Source: Brachybacterium vulturis (GTDB lineage Bacteria; Actinomycetota; Actinomycetes; Actinomycetales; Dermabacteraceae). From it: DNA of 64,000 bases. This document shows positions 54,104 through 63,330 of this stretch, piece after piece. A model generated the notes under the pieces. It did not search any database and had not been told where the DNA came from. It saw only the letters and a list, made by a program, of their open reading frames with translations. The DNA lies in NCBI RefSeq assembly GCF_002407185.1, contig NZ_CP023563.1, forward strand, positions 1,426,001 to 1,490,000, given 5' to 3'. The position numbers were made by a program, and so were the translations under genes. Position 1 is the first letter of the stretch. Each line of letters opens with the position of its first letter.

Positions 54104-55806
54104 GAGAGCTGCTGAGCCGTTCCGCGACGGGGTCGGCCCCACTGGCCGCACGGATCGAGGCGCTCGAGCGCGCCACCACCCTGCTCGAGGGGGTCGCCCC
54201 CGGCGGGGCCGTCGTGGCCTCGCGGGACGTGCTGGACCGCATCGACGGCCGCCGCGCGCTCTCGGCCGAGCACACCGTCATCGGCCTGTTCGGCGCCACC
54301 GGTTCCGGCAAGTCCTCTCTGGTCAATGCTCTGGTCGGGGCCGAGATCACCCGGGCCGCGGTGCGCCGCCCCACGACCTCCGCGCCCGTCGCCGCCGTGG
54401 TCGGGGAGCGGGGCAGCGACGCCCTGCTGGACTGGCTCGAGGTCGAGCAGCGCCACCACCTCGAGGGCACCGACACCGCGCTGATCGAGGCCGCCTCCCG
54501 GCCGCCGGCCGGCCGGCGCGCCCGCCGGGAGGCGGCCCAGGCCGGTCCCGGCACGGGCACCCCGGGCATCGTGCTGCTGGATCTGCCGGACCTCGACTCG
54601 GTCGAGAGCGCCAATCGCACCGTCGCCGAACGGATGACCGGACTGGTCGACGTGATCGTGTGGGTCACCGATCCGCAGAAGTACGCCGATGCCGTGATCC
54701 ATCAGGAGTTCGTGCGCCCCTTCGCCGGGCACGACGCGGTCACCGTGCTGGTGCTCAATCAGATCGACCTGATCCGCGAGGACGAGCAGGAGCCGGTGCT
54801 CGCCTCCCTGACCGCCCTCGCCCATGCCGACGGCCTCGACCAGGCCCCCGTGCTCGCCACCTCCGCGAGCACCGGCGACGGGGTCGTGGAGCTGCGCGAG
54901 CACCTGCTCCAGATCGCCCGCAGTCGGGAGGCGATCGCCTCCCGGCACCGTGCCGACGTGCGCGGGGCCGCAGAGTCCCTGCAGGAGGCGGCGGATCCGA
55001 CGGGCATGGCCGAGCAGCCCGCGCCCGCGGACATCGATGCCCTGGTCGAGGACCTCGCCACCGCCGCCCGGGTGGAGCCGGTGGCCCGCGCCGTCGGCGC
55101 CTCCTACCGCTTCCGCGCCGCCGGGAAGGTGGGCTGGCCGCCGCTGCGCTGGGTCCGCCGCGTCCGCCCGGACCCGCTGGGCCGCCTCGGCATCGGTCGG
55201 GGCCGCGACGGGGAGGGGCTGGAGCGCACCTCGCTGCCGGAGCCGGATGCCGCCGCCCGTGCCCGCGCCTCGGGCGGGGTGCGCCGTTTCGCCGACGCCG
55301 CCTCCGAGGGGGGCAGCGATCCCTGGCGGGCCGCCGTGCGCACCGCCGCCCGGTCCGGGCAGGACCAGCTGCCGGATGCGCTCGACCAGGCGGTCGCCGG
55401 CGCCGATCTGCGCGCGAGGACCACCTCCTGGTGGTGGCCGGTGCTGGACGTGCTGCAGTGGCTGGCGCTGCTGACCTGGGTGGTGGGGCTGGGTTGGCTG
55501 GCGCTGAACGCCCTGCTGGCCTTCCTCGGTGTGCCGCCGCCGCCGATGCCGATGGTCCAGGAGCTGTGGATCCCGATCCCGCTGCCCACGGTGCTGGTGG
55601 TGCTGGGGATCGCCGCCGGGCTGCTGATAGGCCTGGCCGGAGGGGTGATCGCGGCACTGATCGGGGCCTGGCACCGCTCCCGGGCCCGCCGGGTGCTGAC
55701 CGCCCGGGTGCGTGCGGTGGCCGAGGACCACGTGGTCTCCGCGGTGTCCGAGGAGCTCGCCCTCGCCCGGAATGCTGCGAGAGATCTCGCACTCGCGCAC
55801 GGCTGA
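54100..55806 (+). CDS. Dynamin-like GTPase, second of a pair
   Basis: 568 aa. G1 FGATGSGKSS (residues ~64-73), G3 LLDLPDLDSVES, G4 LVLNQIDLI (NQID rather than NKxD). Two transmembrane helices near residues 445-475 and 490-525 (VLQWLALLTWVVGLGWLAL and a second set), then a basic cytosolic tail. Translationally coupled (ATGA) to the first GTPase, suggesting a hetero-oligomer. A septum or membrane-stress role is inferred from Streptomyces relatives. Confidence 0.85.
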   Translation: MRELLSRSATGSAPLAARIEALERATTLLEGVAPGGAVVASRDVLDRIDGRRALSAEHTVIGLFGATGSGKSSLVNALVGAEITRAAVRRPTTSAPVAAVVGERGSDALLDWLEVEQRHHLEGTDTALIEAASRPPAGRRARREAAQAGPGTGTPGIVLLDLPDLDSVESANRTVAERMTGLVDVIVWVTDPQKYADAVIHQEFVRPFAGHDAVTVLVLNQIDLIREDEQEPVLASLTALAHADGLDQAPVLATSASTGDGVVELREHLLQIARSREAIASRHRADVRGAAESLQEAADPTGMAEQPAPADIDALVEDLATAARVEPVARAVGASYRFRAAGKVGWPPLRWVRRVRPDPLGRLGIGRGRDGEGLERTSLPEPDAAARARASGGVRRFADAASEGGSDPWRAAVRTAARSGQDQLPDALDQAVAGADLRARTTSWWWPVLDVLQWLALLTWVVGLGWLALNALLAFLGVPPPPMPMVQELWIPIPLPTVLVVLGIAAGLLIGLAGGVIAALIGAWHRSRARRVLTARVRAVAEDHVVSAVSEELALARNAARDLALAHG

Positions 55807-55945
55807 GCGTTCGGCATGGCAGTGTAGAATGGCTGGTCGACCGTGGCGTCGGGCCCGCACGAGTTCCGTGCAGTCTCCGCGGGCCGCGCATACCTGATCC
55901 GCTGCACCATCCCGCAGGCGTGAGCCTGCAGAACAGAGGCAACCT

Positions 55946-56044
55946 ATGGGTTCTGTCGTCAAGAAGCGACGCAAGCGCATGTCCAAGAAGAAGCACCGCA
56001 AGCTGCTTCGCAAGACCCGCCACCAGCGTCGCAACAAGAAGTGA
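55946..56044 (+). CDS. Ribosomal protein bS22 (AURKAIP1/COX24 domain)
   Basis: 32 aa, almost wholly basic: starts [19 protein letters not shown] and ends RRNKK. Matches the very short actinobacterial 30S protein bS22 seen in mycobacterial ribosomes. A TAGAAT box at 55824-55829 would give a leader of about 110 bases. Strong hairpin follows at 56060. Confidence 0.93.
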   Translation: MGSVVKKRRKRMSKKKHRKLLRKTRHQRRNKK

Positions 56045-56059
56045 TCGCTGCGTGACGCA

Positions 56060-56091
56060 CATCGGCCCCCGCCAACTGGCGGGGGCCGATG
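56060..56091 (+). terminator. Terminator of bS22 gene
   Basis: GC-rich perfect inverted repeat, CATCGGCCCCCGCC paired with GGCGGGGGCCGATG around AACT, starting 16 bases after the bS22 stop. Confidence 0.9.
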
Positions 56092-56159
56092 CATGTCACG
56101 GGGCTGTCCGCTGGCGCGGGGGGCGCCGCCCGTGGGCCGCTCGAGGGCCGTCCCGGGCG

Positions 56160-56465
56160 TCAGGCGCGGCCGGTCAGGCGGCGCCACCAGGGCCGACGCG
56201 CGAGCGCCGTCCGCAGCTGCTGGGCCTCGACGCGGTACTTCGCATGGACCGCTCCGTCCACGATGATCACCGGCACGTCGTAGTCCCAGTCGGCGCGCAG
56301 TCGCTCGTCCTCGTCGATGTCCCGCACCTCCACGGTGGAGCCGACGCGGTCGGCCTCGGCCCGCACCACCGGCAGGGCCTCCTCGCACAGATGGCAGCCC
56401 TCGCGCGTGAGGTAGAGGACGCGGGCGTCCGGGTCACGGGGGGAGGGGATGCGCGGAGCGGTCAT
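56160..56465 (-). CDS. Glutaredoxin-family protein (DUF836)
   Basis: 101 aa thioredoxin fold. Active site CHLC in LYLTREGCHLCEEAL (residues ~17-31), cis-Pro in YDVPVIIVDG. Likely a thiol-disulfide reductase. Start ATG 56465 has TAGGGT 7 nt upstream (leaderless pattern) and no Shine-Dalgarno. Lies 62 bp after the yceI stop. Confidence 0.88.
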   Translation of the reverse strand: MTAPRIPSPRDPDARVLYLTREGCHLCEEALPVVRAEADRVGSTVEVRDIDEDERLRADWDYDVPVIIVDGAVHAKYRVEAQQLRTALARRPWWRRLTGRA

Positions 56466-56527
56466 GGGGCGAACCCTATCGGCGGTGGCGAGGCCATCGT
56501 GCGGCGCCGACCGCTGGGGAGCGGAGC

Positions 56528-57058
56528 TCAGGCGGAGACGGGAGCGGTGAACTCGGCCTCGATGAGGATCTTGACGTCGTCGCCGACCATCACGCCGCCG
56601 GCCTCGAGGGCCGCGTTCCAGGTGAGGCCGAACTCCTTGCGGGAGATCGAGGTCTCGCCGGTGAAGCCCGCGCGGTAGACGCCGAAGGGATCGGTGGCCG
56701 CACCCTCGTAGGTGAAGTCCAGCTCGACCGACCTGGTGATGTCGCGGATGGTGAGGTCACCGGTGAGGGCGTCCCCCTCGACCGCGGTGGAGACGAAGCG
56801 GATCTCCGGGAAGTTCTCCGCGTCGAAGAAGTCGCTGCTGCGCAGATGGTCGTCGCGGTCCGGCTGGGCGGTGTTGATCGACTCGGTCCTCAGGGTGGTG
56901 GTGAAGGAGAGGTTCTTTCCGGCCTCGCCGACCTCGAGGACTCCGCTGATGTCCTGGAACTGGCCGCGGGCCTTGGAGATGCCGGCGTGGCGCACGGTGA
57001 ACGCCGCGGAGGTGTGGGCGGGGTCGAGGGTCCAGGTGCCGGGGGTGAGGTCGTTCAT
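56528..57058 (-). CDS. YceI-family lipid-binding protein
   Basis: 176 aa lipocalin-like barrel without signal peptide: GTWTLDPAHTSAAFTVRHAG at the start, DFFDAENFPEIRF and the closing FGLTWNAALEAGGVMVGDDV region are family patterns (second is split). YceI proteins bind isoprenoid or lipid amides. AAGGAG lies 7 nt before ATG 57058. Divergent from a MarR regulator, which probably controls it. Confidence 0.92.
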   Translation of the reverse strand: MNDLTPGTWTLDPAHTSAAFTVRHAGISKARGQFQDISGVLEVGEAGKNLSFTTTLRTESINTAQPDRDDHLRSSDFFDAENFPEIRFVSTAVEGDALTGDLTIRDITRSVELDFTYEGAATDPFGVYRAGFTGETSISRKEFGLTWNAALEAGGVMVGDDVKILIEAEFTAPVSA

Positions 57059-57182
57059 CAGAGGTCTCCTTGAGATGATCGGGGCGGGGTGGCACGCGGG
57101 GCGACCACCGGGCTTATGCTTGAAACGTAAACTACACTGGGCGATGATGGCAAGCATCAGCCCCAGGACAGAGGAGAGCGTG

Positions 57183-57731
57183 ATGGATGACACAGTGTCA
57201 AGTGCTGAGGACAGGGCGTCGACGCCGGAGGACCTCTGGCTGACGAGCACGGAGCAGGAGGCATGGCGCACCTTCCTGTACGCCACCACCCTGCTCGCCG
57301 ATCGTTTCGGGGAGGCGCTGCAGTCCGATCCGGAGATCGACCTGACCCTCGGTGAGTACGAGATCCTGGTGCGCCTGTCCGAGGCGGAGAACGGGTTCCT
57401 GCGCATGTCGGAGCTCGCCGACCAGGTCGTCCACTCCCGCTCCCGCCTCACCCACACCATCGGCCGGATGGAGAGGCGCGGGCTGGTGGAGCGGGTGCGC
57501 TGCACGGACGACGGTCGCGGTCGGCAGGCGCAGCTGACCGAGGCCGGGGAGGCGATGCTGGTGCGCGCCGCTCCCACGCACGTGCGCTCCGTGCGTGAGC
57601 GGCTGCTGGACGTCATCGGCCACGACGATCTGCTCGAGCTGGGCCGGATCCTGGGCAAGACCCTCGCCGTGGACGCCCCCGTCGCCGTCTCATGTCCGGA
57701 TGCTCACCAGGAGGTCGCCGCTCCCCGCTGA
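57183..57731 (+). CDS. MarR-family transcriptional regulator
   Basis: 182 aa. Winged HTH with MSELADQVVHSRSRLTHTIG and wing RRGLVERVRCTDDGRGRQAQLT (residues ~70-120), the standard MarR layout. Divergent from yceI; the intergenic stretch contains an AT-rich segment (57112-57135) and no perfect palindrome. Start ATG 57183 has GAGGAGA upstream; the frame is open further but runs into yceI. Confidence 0.9.
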   Translation: MDDTVSSAEDRASTPEDLWLTSTEQEAWRTFLYATTLLADRFGEALQSDPEIDLTLGEYEILVRLSEAENGFLRMSELADQVVHSRSRLTHTIGRMERRGLVERVRCTDDGRGRQAQLTEAGEAMLVRAAPTHVRSVRERLLDVIGHDDLLELGRILGKTLAVDAPVAVSCPDAHQEVAAPR

Positions 57732-57807
57732 CGCGGAGGTTGGATTGGTACCGTGAGGCGGCTCGTGTCCGAGCCCGCAGTGCCAGAGCAGGAGAGAGAA
57801 CCGCCCC

Positions 57808-58455
57808 ATGACCACCACCACGGTCCACCTCGTCCGTCACGGCGAGGTGCACAACCCCGAGCGCATCCTGTACGGACGCCTGCCCGGGTACCGACTCAGC
57901 GACCGTGGTGAGCAGATGGCCGCGCTGGTCGGCGACCACCTCGCCGACTCCGACGTCGCCCTGGTGCGCTCCTCCCCGCTGCTGCGCGCCCAGCAGACCG
58001 CCGCCCCGATCGCGGGCCCGCACGGGCTCGAGATCGTCACCGACCAGCGGCTGGTCGAATCGGGCAACCACTTCGAGGGCCAGCGGATGGGCCACGGCGA
58101 GGCGAAGCTCAGCGACCCGCGCAACTGGCGCTGGTTCACCAATCCGTTCCGCCCCTCCTGGGGTGAGCCCTACCGCGAGCAGGTCGCCCGCGTGGTCTCC
58201 GCCGTCCACGACGCGCGCGCCGCGGCCGAGGGCCGGGAAGCGGTGCTGGTGCTGCACCAGCTGCCGATCTGGGTCACCCGGCTCAGCGCCGAGGGCAAGC
58301 CCCTGTTCCACGATCCCCGCCGCCGGCAGTGCGGACTGTGCTCGGTCACCAGCCTGCGGTTCGTCGGCCCCCACCTGGCGGGCGTGGACTACGCCGAGCC
58401 GGCCGCCGCGCTCTACGCCGGGGCGGTCGACGCCACCGGGGGCACGCTGACGTGA
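57808..58455 (+). CDS. Histidine phosphatase family protein
   Basis: 215 aa, phosphoglycerate-mutase-like. Catalytic LVRHGEV (His11), then RSSPLLRAQQTAAPIA and the second His in VLVLHQLPIWV; the usual motif is GVRH/GHQ. Immediately upstream of and overlapping the TlpA gene, an order also seen in Mycobacterium (Rv0525-Rv0529), so it may assist cytochrome assembly, but this is unproven. AGGAGAGA before ATG 57808. Confidence 0.88.
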   Translation: MTTTTVHLVRHGEVHNPERILYGRLPGYRLSDRGEQMAALVGDHLADSDVALVRSSPLLRAQQTAAPIAGPHGLEIVTDQRLVESGNHFEGQRMGHGEAKLSDPRNWRWFTNPFRPSWGEPYREQVARVVSAVHDARAAAEGREAVLVLHQLPIWVTRLSAEGKPLFHDPRRRQCGLCSVTSLRFVGPHLAGVDYAEPAAALYAGAVDATGGTLT

Positions 58456-59057
58456 GCGCCCGTTCCCTGCCCGGTCGACCCACCCGTCGGGCGCTGCTCG
58501 GCGGCGTCGGCGGACTCTCCGCCGCCCTCCTGCTGGCCGCCTGCGGGACCGACACCAGCGACCGCTACAGCTCCGGGGACTCCGGGTACGTCTCGGGCAA
58601 CGGCGTGGCCACCGAGATCCCGCCCGCAGATCGCGGCGAGCCGCTCGAGGTCGTCGGCACCACCTACGACGGGGAGGAGTTCTCCTCCCTCGAGCATCGC
58701 GGCGAGGTGCTCGTGCTCAACGTCTGGTACGCCTCCTGCCCGCCCTGCCGCGAGGAGGCCCCGCACCTGCAGGCCATCCATGAGGAGTACCAGGACCAGG
58801 GCGTGTTCTTCATCGGGGTCAACGTGCGCGACTCCGCCGGGCCCGCGGCCGCCTTCGAGGAGACCTACGGGATCACCTACCCCTCGATGCCGGACCCCGA
58901 CGCCGAGATCATGTACTCCCTGCGCGGACAGGTCGCCCCCAATGCGGTGCCCTCCACCCTGGTCATCGACCGGCAGGGCCGGGTCGCGGCCCGGATCTCC
59001 GGCGCCGCCGATCCCTCCGTGCTGCGCGCGATGATCGATGCGGTGGTCGCCGAATGA
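58452..59057 (+). CDS. TlpA/ResA-like thioredoxin lipoprotein
   Basis: 201 aa. Signal with twin Arg (PTRRALLGGVGG), lipobox LAAC, then a thioredoxin domain with YASCPPCREEAPHL (residues ~97-110). Extracytoplasmic reductant that keeps apocytochrome c thiols reduced, itself reduced by CcdA. GTG start overlaps the phosphatase stop (GTGA); its stop overlaps ccdA (ATGA). Confidence 0.93.
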   Translation: MSARSLPGRPTRRALLGGVGGLSAALLLAACGTDTSDRYSSGDSGYVSGNGVATEIPPADRGEPLEVVGTTYDGEEFSSLEHRGEVLVLNVWYASCPPCREEAPHLQAIHEEYQDQGVFFIGVNVRDSAGPAAAFEETYGITYPSMPDPDAEIMYSLRGQVAPNAVPSTLVIDRQGRVAARISGAADPSVLRAMIDAVVAE

Positions 59058-59845
59058 CCCCCGGTGACCTCGGAGCGGCCTTCCAGGCCACGGCGCTGTC
59101 CGGCTCCCTGCTGCCCGCGCTCGCCGTCGCCGCGGCCGCCGGCCTGGTGGCCTTCCTCTCGCCCTGCGTGCTGCCCGTGGTGCCCGGGTACCTCGGGTAT
59201 GTCTCCGGCCTCGCCGGCCAGAGCGCCACCGCCCCGGGAGCGAAGCGCTCCCGGCCCGCCACCGGGCGCATGCTGGCCGGCAGCGCGCTGTTCGTGGCCG
59301 GATTCGCCGTCGTGTTCATGATCCTCGGCGGCTTCGCCGGGATGCTGGGCTATCTGCTCCAGGAGCACGCGCTGTGGATCAACCGCATCGCCGGCGCCGT
59401 GGTGATCCTCATGGGCCTGGTGTTCATGGGGGTCTTCCCCCGCGTGTCGGTCACCCGCCCGGTCTCCTCGAAGAAGCCCGACGCGGGCCTGCTCGGCGCC
59501 CCGCTGATGGGGCTGATCTTCGGCCTGAGCTGGACCCCCTGCATCGGCCCCACCTACGCGGCGATCCTCGCGCTGTCATTGGACGGCGGTGACGGCGGGG
59601 TGCTGCGCGGCGGGGTCCTCTCGCTGGCGTACTCGCTGGGCCTGGGCATCCCCTTCGTGCTGTTCGCGCTGCTGTTCGAGCGCGCGCTGGGCCTGAGCAA
59701 GAAGCTCTCCGCCCACCGCCGCACCATCGGCCTGCTCTCCGGGGCGCTGCTGATCGCGATCGGCGTGCTGCTGATGACCGGGGTGTGGGCGACCTGGATG
59801 AGTCACCTGCAGGGCATGGTCGCGACCTTCGAGCCGGTGGTGTGA
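59054..59845 (+). CDS. ccdA: Cytochrome c biogenesis protein CcdA
   Basis: 263 aa, six transmembrane helices. Catalytic Cys in FLSPCVLPVVPGYL (residues ~34-47) and GLSWTPCIGPTYAAIL. Moves electrons from cytosolic thioredoxin to the TlpA-like protein. Start and stop both overlap neighbours, so strictly coupled. Confidence 0.95.
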   Translation: MTPGDLGAAFQATALSGSLLPALAVAAAAGLVAFLSPCVLPVVPGYLGYVSGLAGQSATAPGAKRSRPATGRMLAGSALFVAGFAVVFMILGGFAGMLGYLLQEHALWINRIAGAVVILMGLVFMGVFPRVSVTRPVSSKKPDAGLLGAPLMGLIFGLSWTPCIGPTYAAILALSLDGGDGGVLRGGVLSLAYSLGLGIPFVLFALLFERALGLSKKLSAHRRTIGLLSGALLIAIGVLLMTGVWATWMSHLQGMVATFEPVV

Positions 59846-61563
59846 TGACCGAGAAGCGTACGAGCACTCCTGCGGACGCGGGCGAGGCGGCGGAGAGCAG
59901 CGCCTGGAGCAGCAAACCGGAGATCGATCGCAAGCGCCCGCCCAGCGCCCCTTCCCTCGGCCTGCGCGGCACCCTGCTGTTCCTCTGGCGGCAGCTGACC
60001 AGCATGCAGACCGCCCTGGTCCTGCTGATGCTGCTCGCGATCGCGGCCGTGCCCGGTTCCCTGTACCCGCAGCGCAGCGTGAATCCGGCGCTGACCGAGC
60101 AGTTCCTCGAGGAGAACGGCCGCTGGGGCGAGATCCTGGACGCCCTGGGGTTCTTCGACGTCTTCTCCTCGCCCTGGTTCTCCGCGATCTACCTGCTGCT
60201 GTTCATCTCGCTGATCGGCTGCATCGTGCCGCGCGTCGGCGTGCACCTGAAGCAGCTGCGGGCGAGACCGCCGCGCACCCCCTCCCGGCTGACTCGCTTC
60301 ACCGGGTACACCCGGGTCGAGCTGGCCGGCGCCGACGGCGACGCCGATGCGCTCATCGAGCGCGCCCGCCGCTCCCTGCGCCGCTCGCGCTATCGCACCG
60401 AGGTCCGTGAGGAGGCGGGCGCCCGCTCCGTCAGCGCCGAGCGCGGACTGCTGCGCGAGTCCGGCAACCTCGCCTTCCACATCGCGCTGGTGGGCGTGCT
60501 GATCTGCATCGCCGGCGGCCAGCTGACCAGCTACCGCGGGCAGATCACCGTCATCGAGGGCGAGGGCTTCGCGAACTCGCTGACCCAGTACGACTCCTTC
60601 GAGTCCGGGGCCTGGTTCGATGAGACCGAGATGCCGGACTTCCGCTTCACCCTCGAGGACTTCCGCGCCACCTACGTCCAGCCCGGGGAGGGCGGGAGCG
60701 TGGGGGAGCCGCGCTCCTTCGAGGCCGACGTCCAGGTGACCACTCCCGGCCAGGAGATCTCCAGGACCGTGCAGGTCAACAAGCCGCTGCACGTCAAGGG
60801 CGCGTCGATGTACCTGCTCGGCAACGGGTACGCCCCCGCGATCACGGTGACCGATCCCGAGGGGGACGTCGTCGCCGAGGGGCCCGTGATCACGGTGCCG
60901 ATGGGGGATGTGGGCTACACCTCGCAGGTGGTCATCAAGGCCCCCGACGCCCGGCCCGAGCAGACCGCGGTGGTCGGCTTCTTCCTGCCCACCGGCACCA
61001 TCGACGAGCAGGGCCCGCACTCGCTGTTCCCCGATGCGCTGGATCCCCAGCTCGCGCTGACCGTCCACCAGGGCGATCTGGGACTGGACTCCGGCATCCC
61101 GCAGAACGCCTACGAGGTCGACCTCACCACCCTGACCCCGGTGGTCGGCCAGGACGGTGCCCCGGTGCTGATCCGCCTCTACCCCGGTCAGGAGTTCGAG
61201 CTCCCGGACGGGACCACCGTCAGCTTCGACGGTCTGCGCCGCTACGCCGCCTTCGACATCGCCCACAACCCCTTCGAGCGCTGGATCCTGCTCAGCGCGC
61301 TGGTCGCCGTCGGCGGGCTGATCCTCTCCCTCTTCGTGCCCCGAAGGCGCGTCTGGGTGCGGGTGCGCGAGAGCGTCGACGGCACCGTGCTCGAGGTGGC
61401 CGGGCTCGCCCGCAGCGACGACCCGGCGCTCGAGGACGACGTCCGAGCCCTGGCCTCCTCGCTCACGGAGGCGCAGGATGGGACCTCGGACGGTCCGCAC
61501 GACCCCCACCAAGCACGGCCCGGACGGGCCGCGGAACATCCCTCCGAAGGAAGTGCACAGTGA
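59845..61563 (+). CDS. resB: Cytochrome c biogenesis protein ResB
   Basis: 572 aa. N-terminal polar region (~45 residues), then transmembrane helices around residues 55-75, 110-130, 210-230 and a last near 480-500, with a large outer domain between the last two. SLYPQRSVNP and GVLICIAGGQL are typical. Half of the System II haem lyase with CcsB. ATG 59845 overlaps the ccdA stop by 1 bp. Confidence 0.95.
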   Translation: MTEKRTSTPADAGEAAESSAWSSKPEIDRKRPPSAPSLGLRGTLLFLWRQLTSMQTALVLLMLLAIAAVPGSLYPQRSVNPALTEQFLEENGRWGEILDALGFFDVFSSPWFSAIYLLLFISLIGCIVPRVGVHLKQLRARPPRTPSRLTRFTGYTRVELAGADGDADALIERARRSLRRSRYRTEVREEAGARSVSAERGLLRESGNLAFHIALVGVLICIAGGQLTSYRGQITVIEGEGFANSLTQYDSFESGAWFDETEMPDFRFTLEDFRATYVQPGEGGSVGEPRSFEADVQVTTPGQEISRTVQVNKPLHVKGASMYLLGNGYAPAITVTDPEGDVVAEGPVITVPMGDVGYTSQVVIKAPDARPEQTAVVGFFLPTGTIDEQGPHSLFPDALDPQLALTVHQGDLGLDSGIPQNAYEVDLTTLTPVVGQDGAPVLIRLYPGQEFELPDGTTVSFDGLRRYAAFDIAHNPFERWILLSALVAVGGLILSLFVPRRRVWVRVRESVDGTVLEVAGLARSDDPALEDDVRALASSLTEAQDGTSDGPHDPHQARPGRAAEHPSEGSAQ

Positions 61564-62636
61564 TCAATGAGCAGCTGGCGGAGGTGTCGAACCTCGCCCT
61601 CGTGGTGACGATCGTCCTCTATGTGCTCGCCCTGATCGGCTTCGGCGCCGATCTCGCGTCCTCCTCGCAGCGCCGCAGCGATGCGCGCCTGGCCGCCCGT
61701 GAGCGGCAGCCCGGCGCGCGCACGCTCCAGACCGCGACGGTCGCCGCCGGCGGGGGAGCAGGCGCAGAGGGCGGGGCCATGGCCGCCGGGGCTGACGGCC
61801 GGAGCCTGCCTCCCTCCGAGGGTCCCGGGCACCGGAGGGGCACCATGAGCGCACAGCGCTTCGCCTTCCTCCTGACCGGGGCCGCGACCGTGCTGCACGT
61901 GGTGGGGGTGCTGACCCGTGCCCTGGCCACCCAGCGGGTGCCGTGGGCGAACATGTACGAGTTCGCGACCACCAGCACCGCCGTGGTGATGCTCGCGTTC
62001 CTCGTCTTCAGCATCAAGCGTGCGGAGCTGCGGGCGCTGGGCACCTTCGTGGTCGGCCCCGTGCTGCTGGTGCTGCTGCTCGCGCAGACCTTCTGGATCG
62101 TGCCGGCCGCGAACCTCACCCCCAGCCTGCAGAACTCGCACTGGATCTACATCCACATCGGGGTGGCCATCATCGCCACCTCCCTGTCGATCCTGGGCGC
62201 CGTGGTCGCCGGCATGCAGCTGCTGCAGGCTCGCCACGAACGTGCCCTGGGGGAGCTGACGTCCGCGGGGCAGGAGCATCCCGAGCACTGGGGTCGTTTC
62301 GGCCATGTGCTGGACCGCCTGCCGTCCTCGACGGTGCTGGAGGCGCTGAGCTTCCGCATCCACTCGGTGGCGTTCGTGTGCTGGACCTTCACCCTGATCT
62401 TCGGCGCGATCTGGGCCCGTGAGGCCTGGGGCCGCTTCTGGGGCTGGGATCCCAAGGAGGTGTGGACCTTCATCATCTGGGTGATCTACGCGGCCTACCT
62501 CCACGCCCGGGCGACCGGCGGATTCCGCGGCAGTCGTGCCGCCGGGCTCGCCCTGGCCGGCTTCGTGGCCGTGGTCTTCAACTACACCATCGTCAACACG
62601 GTGATCAACGGACTGCACTCCTACTCGGGGCTCTGA
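61560..62636 (+). CDS. ccsB: Cytochrome c biogenesis protein CcsB (CcsA/ResC type)
   Basis: 358 aa, eight transmembrane helices; Ala/Gly-rich cytosolic loop near residues 35-90. Tryptophan-rich haem-binding WGWDPKEVWTFIIWVIY and conserved His (TVLHVVGVL, SFRIHSVAF, YLHARAT) define the family. Delivers and attaches haem to apocytochrome c with ResB. GTG start overlaps the resB stop. Confidence 0.95.
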   Translation: MINEQLAEVSNLALVVTIVLYVLALIGFGADLASSSQRRSDARLAARERQPGARTLQTATVAAGGGAGAEGGAMAAGADGRSLPPSEGPGHRRGTMSAQRFAFLLTGAATVLHVVGVLTRALATQRVPWANMYEFATTSTAVVMLAFLVFSIKRAELRALGTFVVGPVLLVLLLAQTFWIVPAANLTPSLQNSHWIYIHIGVAIIATSLSILGAVVAGMQLLQARHERALGELTSAGQEHPEHWGRFGHVLDRLPSSTVLEALSFRIHSVAFVCWTFTLIFGAIWAREAWGRFWGWDPKEVWTFIIWVIYAAYLHARATGGFRGSRAAGLALAGFVAVVFNYTIVNTVINGLHSYSGL

Positions 62637-62643
62637 GCCCCGG
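62625..62643 (+). terminator. Short hairpin at ccsB stop
   Basis: CGGGGC (62626-62631) and GCCCCG (62637-62642) around TCTGA, overlapping the stop codon. Weak, no T-tract. Confidence 0.4.
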
Positions 62644-62654
62644 GAGACCCCTAG

Positions 62655-63185
62655 GGCTTGTCTCCAGAGCAGGTGGAGCCACCGGATGATGGCTCGGAGG
62701 CCGGCTCCGACGCGCACGGTCAGGCCGAGGTCGTCGTCGCGGGTTGCCGGACCGCTCCATTGCTCCACGTCGCTGCAGCCGCGGTCGATCACATTGCGGC
62801 CGCGATACCCCTCGGTGTCGAAGGCGACGGAGCGGCCACCGGATGAGCCGCGATCTCGATGGTGCTGCTGCTGTTCACGAGGCTCGGGGATCACTGCCCT
62901 GAGGGCTCGACGCCGCAGACCCCGCCGGATCGCGCGAGATGAGCTCTCCTTGTCGCCGCGCAGCATGTCGGGTCTCGTCCGCGGCCGGCCGGGGCCTTTG
63001 CGGGCGACGGACAGGCCATCCGGCAGCGTGCCCAGCACCGGCGAGTCTCCCCCTACCCAGGTCCGCAGAGGATCGCCAGCGGCAGATCATGGCCGTCGAC
63101 GAGCTGATGAGCTTTGTCGAGAGCCCGCCGCGGGAGCGCCTCAGCGCGTGATCAGCTGGCTCATCGCGCAGATTCTTGCGTTTCC
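62655..63185 (-). pseudogene. IS5-type transposase remnant
   Basis: Reading the minus strand: LWKRKNLRDEPADHAL (about 63185-63140), then stop and frame changes, then a continuous C-terminal part from 63038: VARKGPGRPRTRPDMLRGDK, AVIPEPREQQQHHRDRGS, FDTEGYRGRNVIDRGCSDVE and GLRAIIRWLHLL, all typical of IS5 (IS427-group) DDE transposases. The catalytic N-terminal third is missing. At the 3' end the word CTAG (62651-62654), the preferred target, is followed by GGCTTGTCTCC, an IS5-like terminal repeat. Not functional. Confidence 0.8.
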
Positions 63186-63330
63186 ACAGTGCGCCCTGTG
63201 GTGCGCTCCAGGTGGTGACCTGCTGTTGAGCGCGGGGCAGACGAACAGTTCGGTGGGAATGAGTCTTTAATTCTCTCTTCGTGACTCTCTAAAGTCCTGG
63301 TTGAGTCAACAACAAAGGAGTTATTGCCCC
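63186..63330 (+). promoter_or_regulatory. Upstream region of lyase gene
   Basis: Less GC-rich than its surroundings. Contains TAAAGT (63290-63295) as a possible -10 and the perfect 11-bp palindrome GTTGAGTCAAC (63300-63310), a plausible operator, 10 bases before the AAAGGAG Shine-Dalgarno. Confidence 0.45.
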
